From assembly GCA_015490895.1 (NCBI GenBank), contig WFWY01000159.1:1-63552 (forward strand): 63,552 nucleotides of DNA. The letters run 5' to 3'. Below the pieces are notes generated by a model. That model was not told the origin of the DNA, ran no database searches, and saw only the letters and a program-made list of their open reading frames with translations. A program made the translations under genes and the position numbers. Below are positions 39,431-49,200 of the stretch, in pieces; positions within the stretch are counted from its first letter, which is position 1; every line of letters begins with the position of its first letter. Source of the DNA: Thiotrichaceae bacterium (GTDB taxonomy: Bacteria > Pseudomonadota > Gammaproteobacteria > Thiotrichales > Thiotrichaceae).

Positions 39431-40936
39431 ATGTGTGGAATAGTAGGCGCAGTAAGTCACGAGCCGGTTAATCAATCTATCTATGATGCGCTGTCAGTGC
39501 TGCAACATCGCGGACAGGATGCGGCAGGAATTATCACCAGTGATGGAAAAAGACTCTACATCCGGCGTGGCAATGGTCTTGTTCGGGATGTTTTTCATAC
39601 CAGGCACATGCAACGGTTGAAAGGCTATATGGGGGTGGGTCACGTTCGGTACCCGACAGCGGGAACATCATCGGTATCGGAAGCACAGCCTTTTTATGTG
39701 AACTCGCCCTATGGTATTTCACTGGCGCATAATGGCAATCTGACGAACGCGAGGCAGCTCAAGCATGAGCTGTATGCACAGGATAGAAGGCATATTAATA
39801 CGGACTCGGATTCTGAAATTTTGCTCAACATTCTGGCGCAGGAGCTTTCCCGGCAAGACTCTTACAAGGTAACGCCTGAAGATATTTTCACGGCCGTTTC
39901 CGGCGTGCACAAACGCTGTACAGGTGCGTATGCGGTTGTCCTGATGATCACCAGAGATGGTCTGGTGGGTTTCAGGGATCCTAACGGAATTCGCCCGCTG
40001 TGTTACGGGGCAAGAGAAACAGCGCAAGGGGTCGATTACATGCTGGCTTCCGAGAGTGTTGCACTGGCGACTCAAGGCTATCAGCTTGTCAGGGATATAG
40101 AACCAGGTGAGGCTATTTATATCACCCATGATGGCGTAGTCCATACCCAGCAGTGTGCAGAGACGCCACGCTATAACACCTGTATTTTTGAGTACGTATA
40201 TTTTTCCCGGCCTGACTCCATCATTGATGACGTTTTTGTGCATAAGGCACGTATGCGTATGGGCCATAAAATGGCTGAACGCATTCAGCGGGAATGGCCG
40301 GATCACGATATTGATGTGGTTATTGCCATTCCGGATACCAGCCGGACATCAGCCGCTGAGATTGCCGACGTTCTGGATGTAAAATACCGTGAAGGATTTA
40401 TTAAAAACCGCTATATCGGGCGTACCTTTATTATGCCCGGCCAGATGCAGCGAAAAAAATCGGTTCGCATGAAACTCAATCCGATAGATCTTGAGTTTGA
40501 AGACAAGAATGTTTTGCTGGTTGATGACTCTATTGTAAGGGGTACAACCTCCAGGGAAATCGTGCAAATGGCCAGAAATTCGGGTGCCAAAAAAGTTTAT
40601 TTTGCTTCTGCATCACCTGCCATTCGCTACCCAAATATTTATGGGATTGATATGCCTGCTGCACATGAGCTTATTGCCCATAATAAAACAGAGGCAGAGG
40701 TCGCAGAAGCGATAGGCGCCGACAAGATGATTTACCAAACACTGGATGATCTGGTGGCTTCTGTGCGTGAGGGTAATCCGAGTCTGGAGCATTTTGATAC
40801 CTCGGTTTTTACCGGTGACTATATCACTGGAGAAGGTGATGCCTACTTTAGCTTGCTAGAACAGGAAAGAAACGACCAGGCTAAAATCAACCGGGAAAAT
40901 GAATCAGCGATTGACCTGTCCAATACAGGAACATGA
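39431..40936 (+). CDS. purF: Amidophosphoribosyltransferase
   Basis: PurF makes phosphoribosylamine, the first step of purine synthesis. The 501-residue protein begins MCGIVGAV, with Cys2 as the glutaminase nucleophile and no propeptide, and has the PRPP loop [18 protein letters not shown]. The usual neighbour cvpA is missing; the gene overlaps the next one by ATGA. Its promoter must lie in 39128-39430, where I see no PurR box. Confidence 0.97.
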   Translation: MCGIVGAVSHEPVNQSIYDALSVLQHRGQDAAGIITSDGKRLYIRRGNGLVRDVFHTRHMQRLKGYMGVGHVRYPTAGTSSVSEAQPFYVNSPYGISLAHNGNLTNARQLKHELYAQDRRHINTDSDSEILLNILAQELSRQDSYKVTPEDIFTAVSGVHKRCTGAYAVVLMITRDGLVGFRDPNGIRPLCYGARETAQGVDYMLASESVALATQGYQLVRDIEPGEAIYITHDGVVHTQQCAETPRYNTCIFEYVYFSRPDSIIDDVFVHKARMRMGHKMAERIQREWPDHDIDVVIAIPDTSRTSAAEIADVLDVKYREGFIKNRYIGRTFIMPGQMQRKKSVRMKLNPIDLEFEDKNVLLVDDSIVRGTTSREIVQMARNSGAKKVYFASASPAIRYPNIYGIDMPAAHELIAHNKTEAEVAEAIGADKMIYQTLDDLVASVREGNPSLEHFDTSVFTGDYITGEGDAYFSLLEQERNDQAKINRENESAIDLSNTGT

Positions 40937-41484
40937 CAACCGGATTAACTGCATTGCAGTCGATTGAACAACAACTCTCAGCATACGCTGATTCCTTTCT
41001 TGTTAGCCCTTACCTGGTCATTAAATTGTCAACGCAACAGCTACTGCTGGCAGAGCAGGGTCGGGTGCTTGCCTGCTATCCTGTTTCTACTGCCGTCAAT
41101 GGTGCGGGCTGCGAACAGGATAGTGGCAAAACGCCTCTGGGCGTGCATTGCATTGCAGAAAAAATTGGCGGGGAAGCCGATAGCGGAACCTTGTTCAGGG
41201 CACGGAAAAATACCAGGGAAATTGTTCCCGTACTCCCGCCAGGCGTATACAGTGATAGAGATGCCATTACCTCCCGTATATTATGGCTCAAGGGGTTGGA
41301 AGCCGGGAAAAACCAGGGTGGCAACGTCGATTCATACCGGCGCTATATCTATATTCATGGGACCGACGAAGAGTGGAGGCTTGGAAAACCAGCCTCTCAT
41401 GGATGTATTCGTCTATCGAACCACTCTGTCATCGAATTATATGATAAAGTGTCTGTTAACACCTTGCTTGTGATTCTTGCCTGA
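40933..41484 (+). CDS. L,D-transpeptidase (YkuD fold)
   Basis: The 183-residue protein has the YkuD catalytic signature [12 protein letters not shown] and SHGCIRLSN with the active Cys. The start overlaps the purF stop (ATGA). No signal peptide is visible, which is unusual for an enzyme acting on peptidoglycan; the first hydrophobic residues occur only around 25. It may be a member of the cytoplasmic-looking ErfK-like group, or export may use another route. The last codons are part of a 61-bp inverted repeat. Confidence 0.9.
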   Translation: MTTGLTALQSIEQQLSAYADSFLVSPYLVIKLSTQQLLLAEQGRVLACYPVSTAVNGAGCEQDSGKTPLGVHCIAEKIGGEADSGTLFRARKNTREIVPVLPPGVYSDRDAITSRILWLKGLEAGKNQGGNVDSYRRYIYIHGTDEEWRLGKPASHGCIRLSNHSVIELYDKVSVNTLLVILA

Positions 41485-41518
41485 GCCAATGTCCAGGCAA
41501 AATCACAAGCAAGGTGTT
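41458..41518. repeat. Long inverted repeat across the L,D-transpeptidase stop
   Basis: The left arm (41458-41483, AACACCTTGC...TTGCCTG) and right arm (41494-41518, CAGGCAA...GCAAGGTGTT) pair over 25 bp with one bulged base (41476) and a 10-base loop. The left arm is coding; the stop codon is at 41482-41484. It is much longer than a normal terminator and lacks a T-run. Confidence 0.85.
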
Positions 41519-41597
41519 ATGTGAACAGTCCTGGTGATTACAGGTTAACTTTGTGTGACCCAAACCGGGTTACGTCTGACGATTGACGGGTTTCAAA

Positions 41598-42266
41598 ATG
41601 AAAATGATTAATGATTTTAGCATATTGCTCCTCTCACTAGGGGTAATAGCGCCCGTATCGGTGAGTTCGGCTCCTTTCTCTGGTATGTTTCCACCGCTAC
41701 AGGGCAGCAACAACATGCCAACAGGACAGTTTCCACCACTCACCCGGCCACCTGCCCAACCTGCTTATCCGGCGTACCCTGCTCCTTCGGCATATCCGTA
41801 TCGCCATTATCAGTATCCGTATCAGTCATACCCGCAGCCAGGGCGTTCAATGAACTACCGCTCTCCCAATTACCAGTTCTCCAATATGACACCTTTCGGG
41901 AACAGCTTCTCCCCCAACTCATTCTTTAACAACAATAGCTTTCCGACACCCTGGAGTAATGCCTCAATGTGGAATCCCTGGCAAAATGGTAATAACAACA
42001 CCATGCCTTTTTTCCCACAGCAAAAGACAAACAAGAAAAAAGCCTGGGGTGACACAAGACATATCTGGCCAGACTTTTATACTGATTTCACGGAAGAAAT
42101 CTGGGATCAGGGTGTAAACGCCCCCTATGATGTAGGGCGTATGCCAGGCGGCTGGAGGGCACCATCGTTAAGCTCCCCAGATCCGGTGACAGTAGGGGAT
42201 GCGGTGATGAACCAGTTTCCGCCTATGATGGAAGAAATGGGTAACATGATGGATTTCTCCAATTAG
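41598..42266 (+). CDS. Exported low-complexity Pro/Tyr/Asn-rich protein
   Basis: I do not recognise a named domain. A signal peptide (about 1-25, ending VSSA) is followed by a low-complexity region rich in Pro, Tyr, Asn, Phe, Trp (AYPAYPAPSAYPY, NSFFNNNSFPTPWSN) and then an ordered-looking C-terminal third (WPDFYTDFTEEIWDQGVN, YDVGRMPGGWRAP). Exported proteins with this composition include sulfur-globule envelope proteins of sulfur bacteria; given soxYZ in the window that is a possible role, but it rests on composition only. ATG 41598 is used rather than TTG 41583. Confidence 0.75.
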   Translation: MKMINDFSILLLSLGVIAPVSVSSAPFSGMFPPLQGSNNMPTGQFPPLTRPPAQPAYPAYPAPSAYPYRHYQYPYQSYPQPGRSMNYRSPNYQFSNMTPFGNSFSPNSFFNNNSFPTPWSNASMWNPWQNGNNNTMPFFPQQKTNKKKAWGDTRHIWPDFYTDFTEEIWDQGVNAPYDVGRMPGGWRAPSLSSPDPVTVGDAVMNQFPPMMEEMGNMMDFSN

Positions 42267-42390
42267 TTAGTAGCCGGAAACAGGCTGTTACAGTGTAATT
42301 ATCGCGATAGTTTTTAGTCCTCTTGCTGTTTTGAAAGAGGCGCTAGCTGGTCAAATGACCGATCCATTTCATCACACAAAGGGGGTGTAT

Positions 42391-43671
42391 ATGAAAAAAC
42401 CATTATTGATAACCACTTTTTCAGTGGTAATGTTGTCGCTGCAACTCAGCGGATGTACGTCACAGCCTGCGCGGAAAGTACCGACCGTAGAACCGGGATC
42501 CATGTCAAAGCCTGATCGTGTTGTGCCGGTAGCGAGCAAAATACAAAAACAGCCAGATGTTGCCGCCACACCTGCGATAGACAAAAAAGACAAGCAAGAC
42601 AAAAAGAAAACAAACAGGGGGAGAGGGGCGAGTAAACCTGAAGCAGTCAGGCTACCCCAGCGCCATGTCCAGAGGCCTTACCGGGCAAATGGCTATGCCG
42701 CACGATTAACAGGAGACTTTGCGAGCAACCCCCAGACTCTCGCGTTTATCGAGCAGATGGTCAGGCGACACGGTTTTGACCGACGCTACCTGAACTATAT
42801 TTTTTCAAATACCAGGGCAACCCCCTTCTTGCAAAAAATGGCTTATCGTGATGCCTTTCCGGTAAAAAAGAACAGGAAGTCCCGCAAGGGAAACTGGACA
42901 CGTTACCGTAACCTGTTTCTGACTGAAGACACCATTCGCCGTGGCGTGCAGTTCTGGAGGCAAAACAGGGTCGCCCTGCAACGTGCGGAACAGCGCTATG
43001 GCGTACCCCAGGAATATATACTCGGTATTATTGGTGTAGAAACACGCTATGGCGGTAATGTGGGCAAAAACCGTGCTATAGATGCTCTGGCAACCATGGG
43101 CTTTAATAATCCAAGACGGGGCAGATACTTCCAGAAAGAACTGGAAAGCTTTCTGCTCATGACACGTCGAACCGGGATGAATCCCCTGCAGCCTATGTCT
43201 TCTTATGCCGGTGCTTTGGGGTTATGTCAGTTTATGCCAAGTAATATTAAACGCTATGGAGTTGATCATGATAGCAATGGCGTGTGCAATTTATGGCACC
43301 CTGCTGATGCGATTGGCAGTGTAGCGAATTACCTGAGGCAGCACGGCTGGCGTCCAGGCACACCTGTTGCTGTCCTGGCATCAACACAGGGGAGCAAACA
43401 CCGTAACTTCAAATCCAGCTACAAAAAAACACACAGCTTATCAACAATGCAGCGCCACGGCATCTATCCGCTGGAGCCGATTGGCCAGAAAGTGAGATTG
43501 CTACGTATGAGTACCTACAATGGCGATGAAGTCTGGTTGGCAGGTTATAATTTTTACGTGATTACGCGCTATAACCATAGCAGCAAGTATGCCATGGCTG
43601 TACACCAGCTGGCACAAGCGATCAGGCAGCGCATCAAGCCGGGCACAATCCGCATGGCGAGTGCCAGGTAA
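42391..43671 (+). CDS. mltB: Membrane-bound lytic murein transglycosylase B
   Basis: A lipoprotein (LQLSGC lipobox) of 426 residues. The basic, low-complexity linker (about 25-80) leads to the MltB catalytic domain with the active Glu in ILGIIGVETRYGG, then ATMGFN, and SYAGALGLCQFMPSN. It cleaves peptidoglycan with formation of 1,6-anhydro ends. ATG 42391 has GGGGGTG upstream. Neighbouring L,D-transpeptidase gives a cell-wall theme. Confidence 0.93.
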   Translation: MKKPLLITTFSVVMLSLQLSGCTSQPARKVPTVEPGSMSKPDRVVPVASKIQKQPDVAATPAIDKKDKQDKKKTNRGRGASKPEAVRLPQRHVQRPYRANGYAARLTGDFASNPQTLAFIEQMVRRHGFDRRYLNYIFSNTRATPFLQKMAYRDAFPVKKNRKSRKGNWTRYRNLFLTEDTIRRGVQFWRQNRVALQRAEQRYGVPQEYILGIIGVETRYGGNVGKNRAIDALATMGFNNPRRGRYFQKELESFLLMTRRTGMNPLQPMSSYAGALGLCQFMPSNIKRYGVDHDSNGVCNLWHPADAIGSVANYLRQHGWRPGTPVAVLASTQGSKHRNFKSSYKKTHSLSTMQRHGIYPLEPIGQKVRLLRMSTYNGDEVWLAGYNFYVITRYNHSSKYAMAVHQLAQAIRQRIKPGTIRMASAR

Positions 43672-43756
43672 CAGCGTTTGTATGCGGAGCAGGGCAAGCG
43701 TATTAAAATAAACTTGTTATTTATGTCTGACAATGACTGATGTAATCTATGAAAGA

Positions 43757-43815
43757 ACGTGCGACTAAAGTCGCACGTCCGAATTAACCTCCTCCTCACA
43801 CCCAGGGGTGTGAGG
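43757..43815. repeat. Two REP-like hairpins
   Basis: ACGTGCGACT/AGTCGCACGT (43757-43778) and CCTCACACC/GGTGTGAGG (43794-43815) are two adjacent perfect hairpins 86-144 bases after mltB. They may be REP-type elements or a double terminator without T-runs. Confidence 0.5.
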
Positions 43816-43928
43816 CTTCAGCCGCGCCAGCACAATTCACCAAAAACCGCGTTCCAACTATACAATAAAGAGTTAAGCAGATTGATTATTAAGTTTGTCA
43901 CTGTACTCAGCTTACTACCCTCTGTTTT

Positions 43929-44039
43929 GCCCAATAGCTGTGTTGTCTACAGGGATGCAGGTGGGCTACGAGAGCGGACGCGGTAGTCTTGAATAAGACA
44001 GAGGGCAATCTGCGAAGTGACGGACAATGCTGAATAGTC
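43929..44039 (+). repeat. Dispersed repeat family B, copy 4
   Basis: GCCCAATAGCTGTGTTG, CTACAGGGATGCAGG and the end GGACAATGCTGAATAGT match 21839-21994 with small gaps. It fills the space before the hisC stop. Confidence 0.6.
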
Positions 44040-44059
44040 ACTATTTTTTGCTATCAGTA

Positions 44060-45133
44060 TCAGTCTGCCAGGATGAGCCTTAACGTTTCAAGCAGGGTAT
44101 CCATTTCATCATCCGTACCCATGGTTATTCGCAGGTATTGCTCAATCCGTGGTGCATTGAAATAGCGTACCAGGATGTTTTGCTGTTTTAGTTGCTGGTA
44201 GAGCTGTTCGGCAGTGTGTCCGGCGGGTGGTTTGGCAAAGACGAAGTTGGCGCTGGAGGGGATGACTGAAAAGCCCAACTGTTCCAGCAGGGGGGTGATT
44301 CTTTCCCGGGTGTTGATGATTTTTTGGCGGTTGTTTTCAAAGGACTTCGCGTCCTTGATGGATGCGGTTGCGCCGGCGATGGCTTCGCGGGAGAGGGCGT
44401 AGGGGTGGAAGGAGTTTTTGACGCGCTCCATCCCGGCGATCAGTTCGGCATCAGCGATGGCAAAACCGACGCGCAAGCCCGCCAGTGAGCGGGATTTGGA
44501 GAAGGTTTGCGTGACCAGCAGGTTTTTATACTGCCTGACCAGTGCGATGGCGGTATCTGCACCGAAGTCTACATAGGCTTCGTCGATAACAATCACGGAG
44601 TCGGGGTGTTGTGTGAGAAAGGTTTCTATGGTTTGCAGGCTGAGTGCTTTTCCTGTGGGGGCATTGGGGTTGGGGAAGATAATGCCACCGTTTGTTCTGC
44701 TGTAATCTTCAGGTTGAATATCAAAGTGATCGCTCAGCGGAATCATCTGATAGTTAATACCGAACAGGCGGCAGTAGACGGGATAAAAGCTATAACTGAT
44801 ATCCGGGAAGAGCAGGGGCTGGTCGTGTTTGAGCAGGGCGACAAAGGTATGCGCCAGCACTTCATCGGAGCTATTGCCAACAAACACATTGTTTTTTTCT
44901 ACCGCATATTTGGCATAGTAATCCGCAATCGCCTGCTTGAGTTCATCCGCATTGGGGTCGCTATACAGGCGCAAGTCGCCACTGCTGGCATCGTGTATGG
45001 ACTGTAACACTTGTGCCGAGGGCGGGTAGGGGTTTTCATTGGTGTTGAGCTTGATATATTGAGTGTTTTTGGGCTGCTCGCCGGGGACATACGGATCAAG
45101 CTCATGTGTGCGTTTGCTCCAGAATTTGCTCAT
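44060..45133 (-). CDS. hisC: Histidinol-phosphate aminotransferase
   Basis: A class I/II PLP aminotransferase of histidine synthesis, 357 residues. Seen: LNTNENPYPPS, GNSSDEVL, IIFPNPNAPTG, the PLP-binding TFSKSRSLAGLRVGF and the Arg of YLRITMG. It is nine bases after panD, so the two are co-transcribed. No other his genes are near. Confidence 0.95.
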   Translation of the reverse strand: MSKFWSKRTHELDPYVPGEQPKNTQYIKLNTNENPYPPSAQVLQSIHDASSGDLRLYSDPNADELKQAIADYYAKYAVEKNNVFVGNSSDEVLAHTFVALLKHDQPLLFPDISYSFYPVYCRLFGINYQMIPLSDHFDIQPEDYSRTNGGIIFPNPNAPTGKALSLQTIETFLTQHPDSVIVIDEAYVDFGADTAIALVRQYKNLLVTQTFSKSRSLAGLRVGFAIADAELIAGMERVKNSFHPYALSREAIAGATASIKDAKSFENNRQKIINTRERITPLLEQLGFSVIPSSANFVFAKPPAGHTAEQLYQQLKQQNILVRYFNAPRIEQYLRITMGTDDEMDTLLETLRLILAD

Positions 45134-45142
45134 GTTTCCCCT

Positions 45143-45550
45143 TTAGCCAGTATTGCGGGTGTTGTGGGTATCGCGGGCTTGTAGCGGGATGAGTTGTGAG
45201 GTGTGTGTGACCTTGTTATCTTCATCAACATACACCAGTTGCGGCTTAAAGTGGCTTGCCTCGGCTTCGCTCATGTGGGCATAGGTACAAATAATCAGCT
45301 TGTCTCCTGGTCTGGCTTTATGGGCAGCTGCGCCGTTGACGGAGATAATGCCGGAGCCGGCCTCACCAAGAATGGCATAGGTGGTAAAGCGTTCGCCATT
45401 GTCCACGTTGTAGATCTGGATTTGTTCGTATTCACGAATATTGGCCATGTCCAGCAGGTGTTGGTCTATCGCGCAGGAGCCCTCGTAATCAAGCTCGGCG
45501 TGGGTGACATGAACACGGTGCAGTTTGGACTTTAGTAAGGTCAGTTCCAT
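45143..45550 (-). CDS. panD: Aspartate 1-decarboxylase
   Basis: PanD makes beta-alanine for pantothenate and is a self-cleaving pyruvoyl enzyme. The cleavage site YEGSCAID places Gly24-Ser25 at the canonical position when the second of two adjacent ATGs (45550) is used; AGGA is five bases upstream of it. The 135-residue protein has the usual C-terminal IICTYA and a variable tail. panB and panC lie 9 kb away on the same strand. Confidence 0.96.
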   Translation of the reverse strand: MELTLLKSKLHRVHVTHAELDYEGSCAIDQHLLDMANIREYEQIQIYNVDNGERFTTYAILGEAGSGIISVNGAAAHKARPGDKLIICTYAHMSEAEASHFKPQLVYVDEDNKVTHTSQLIPLQARDTHNTRNTG

Positions 45551-45553
45551 CAT

Positions 45554-46277
45554 CTTCCTGTGCCTATGGAGGCTTTATCAGTATTTTCTTAATTATGGGG
45601 CTTATGGGGGAAATATTCAAATATCCCCGCTACCGGTTAACCCTTTATCACGTGCTTGTGATCTGATCAGAGGTTTCTTATGATGGCTGCCCCCCTTAGA
45701 TAGGGGGTGGAGAAGGTGACAATTTTGTTTAAACTAACAGACAGAAGAATATGACCTAAACCAGCGAGGGAGAAGGTGAAGGATCAGGTTCAGGGGATGT
45801 CCGGGAACAGGAAGTGTAGCGAAAATTACAAGAGTGCCATTAGCCTCCCAGGTTTGGGGGTTCATGGGTCGCAGCAGCTCCTCTATTCTCAGACACCCCC
45901 TGGCCGGGTCTCTTTCATCTTGTTGGTGGAGGTTCGGGCAGATTCAATTCAAAGGTTATCGGTCGGGCTGTACGCCTGAAGATGTAATACCTGTCGGGTT
46001 TATGCATGTTGTAACATACTCAGAATCTTGCTCCAGAAGCGGATGCTTTGTACCAGAAGGCTTCCGGGGATATAGAAACGTGGCGAAAGGCATGGCCTTT
46101 TTAAGTCGCTTTTCTGTTCCCGGGCAGCCTTCCGGCTAAAATGTCGTGTTGACTTTTTACAGATATAACCTTTTATGGGTTACTGTACCAGAGTGCTTTC
46201 GCAAATTAACGGGCTACATATGGCCCGTCTCTCCTTCCTTATAGATTACCACCCGTCACTTAAATGAAGGATACGTT
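45554..46277. other. 724-bp gap between panD and the PKD-repeat gene
   Basis: No gene can be supported. It holds a solitary MITE end CTGATCAGAGGTTTCTTA (45663-45680), a CCCCC/GGGGG hairpin (45691-45707), and a plus-strand promoter candidate TTGACT-16-TTTTAT (46149-46176) followed by hairpin ACGGGC/GCCCGT (46209-46228) in the leader of the next gene. The 45770-46130 part is open in one frame, but composition does not look coding. Confidence 0.5.
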
Positions 46278-49200
46278 ATGTCACGTTTATGCCATACAAA
46301 CCCAAACCACTGTTCCCCTCGACAGACTGACCTATCGTTGGTCTGGAGATTTTTTATGGTTTTTCTGATCACCCTGTCACTGGCTGCCTGCGGCGGTGGT
46401 GGCTCGGGAGGTACTCCAGATGTTGGGGTCACGACAACACTGAGCGGGTCAGGTATTAAGGGGATGTTTGCCCAGGGCTCCCGTGTGACAGTTTATCAGC
46501 TCGATGCACAAGCGAATCGCACGGGTACCAAAGTCGAGGGCAGTATCCAGGATGTATTGGGTAATTATACCCTGCAAGCCCCCTGGAGTGGCTGGACGGA
46601 AGTGGAAATCACAGGGGTGTTTTATAATGAGTATCGGGGAGAAACAACACAAACTCCATTGACACTCCAGGGTGTGGTCAACCTTTCAGGTAATACGGTT
46701 AGCAGTAATGTCAACCTGTTTACACACTTGCTGACAGCTCGCACAAAAAAACTTGTGGGCGAGGGGAAGTCGCTTGATGAGGCTTATACAACGGCTGCAC
46801 AAGCCTTAAAAACGCTCTTTAGTCTTAGTAGTGAAGCCGTTATTGATGAGTTGAATCCATTACAGACAGAGGGTGATTTTGCTCGTGATAATACCTATTT
46901 GCTGCTGCTGTCCGGTGCTTTTATGGCGGCGGCAGAGACTGCTCCGGCGGCTAGAAGCCTGGCAGAAACCAATGCCAGCCCGTTTGAAAGTGTCTTGCAG
47001 AATCTTGCCAGTGACTTCGCCGATAATGCCTTTATTGATGGCTCGGTAGCAGGGGCAGCGGGTGCAGAAGACTTGTCCCGGATGACGGATGCGGCGCAAC
47101 AGCAGAATTTTGCAGACACGCTCTACACTAATCTTTCTACGCAAACCCGACAGACGATTACTAAACCCGATTTTGTTGATAGCAGTTTTATTGGCAGTAT
47201 TCCCTGGACGAACCATCCTCCTGTCGCAGATGCCGGGGCGGATCAAACAGTGGATGAACAAACCACCGTGCTGCTGGATGCCTCTGCCAGTGGTGATCCG
47301 GAGGGTGTGAGTACGATTGCCAGTTATCAGTGGCAAATCACCAATATCCAGGGAGATAATAGCTTACAGACCAGTAGCATGCCGATTACAGTGGATAGCC
47401 AGGATCCGCGCAAGGCAAGTTTTGATGCACCTGTCGTTGCTATTAATCGGTCACCAGTCACCTTGACACTTACCCTGACTGTCACCGACCAGGATGGCCT
47501 GTCATCGACAGATACACTCACGGTGACAGTAAACGCCAAAAACCAGCCACCGGTTGCCAATGCCGGGCCGGATGACTCGGTGCTTACACAGACTCTGGTG
47601 ACTCTGGATGGCAGTGCCAGTACCGATCCTGATGGCTATATTGCCCAGTACGCCTGGCGGCCAGTTGGTGCTGGTAACACCATCCAGTTGACCGGTGCGG
47701 ATACGAAAACTCCCAGTTTTACGGCACCTGTTATTTCGCAGAGTGTTGGTTCAACGGATTTTATTTTTGAGCTTACCGTGACTGATAATGAAGGTGCTAC
47801 AGATACCAGCCAGGTCATTATTACGGTTGCCTATGGTAATCGCCAGCCAGTTGCGGTTGCCGAAGTGAATGCGCCTCTGATCAGTGGTGCGGGTGGCAAT
47901 AACTATCAGGTAATATTGCTAAATCAACCAGTACAGCTCGATGGCTCAAATAGTTTTGACCCGGATGGTACGATTGTCAGTTACTCCTGGAGGGAGCAGA
48001 CGAATTACGGCGTGCAGCTATCGAATCCCAATATCAAGAACCCTGGCTTTGTGGCGCCGCCACCCCAGGGCGGTAATAGACGTATTGCGTTTATTCTGGT
48101 GGTGACCGATAACGATGGAGCCCAGCAAGAAGACATTGTTGAGATGTTTATCAACATCCCACCCGGAGCTAATGCCGGTACGGATCTGACGGTGGATGAA
48201 CAGACGGCATTTACCCTGAACGGTCGTGGTAGCGACCCGGATGGCACGGTTGCCAGCTACCAGTGGCTGGCTGTAGCGGCTGACGGTAGCAAAACTGTGG
48301 TAGCACAGACGGCTACTGCAACCCTGACGGCACCCGCGGTGAAAGGCCAGAACAAGGTGCTCACCTATGAGTTAAAAGTGATTGATAATGAAGGTGGAGA
48401 GGCAACGGATACAGTGCTGGTTACGGTTAAACCCGTGAATCAGTCGCCAACTGCCAATGCCGGCACCGATGCATCAATCAAGGAACAGAAAAGTACCACC
48501 TTGCAAGGTTCTGGCACAGATGCTGATGGCACGATTGCAGGCTATCAGTGGCAAATCAGCCAGGTGAAGGAAACAGTCAATGGCACACTGGTACCGCTGA
48601 ATAGCACGGATGCCGCTGTGATTGGCAGTCTAAGCGGGCAGAATACGGCCAGCCCTACCTATACGGCACCTGCGGTACATAAGGATAAAAGCCCACTGCT
48701 AGTCACCCTGACGTTGACCGTCACCGATGATGAAGGTGCAACCGCCAGTGATACAGTACTTGTGACAGTATCCTTTGAAAATACACCACCGGTAGCCAAT
48801 GCCGGGCAGGGTCAAGTGATCGAAGAGCAAAAGACCCTGGTGCTGGATGGTAGACAGAGCACAGATGATCGCCAGATCGCCAGCTATGCCTGGACCATTC
48901 TTAATACGAATCTGACGGATCCAGGTACGCTCAACAATGCCAATACTGCAACACCGACTTATACAGCACCTGTGGTAAAGAAAGCGAATAGCCCAATTCA
49001 GGTTACAGTCAGGCTCACGGTTACCGATGATGAAGGTCAGACTGCGACGGATGATGTAGTTATTGGTGTTGTCGCTGTCAATAACCCGCCTGTTGCCAGG
49101 ATTATCCAGGTCTCACCAACCACTACCCGGGTACAGGGCGGTGTGGAGATCACTCTGGAAGGTAATGGCAGTACGGATTCAGATGGTAGTATTGTCCGGC

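Noticed and set aside
45834-46139. 101-codon open frame in the panD to PKD gap
   Set aside because: No ribosome-binding site, no recognisable domain and a composition unlike the neighbours.
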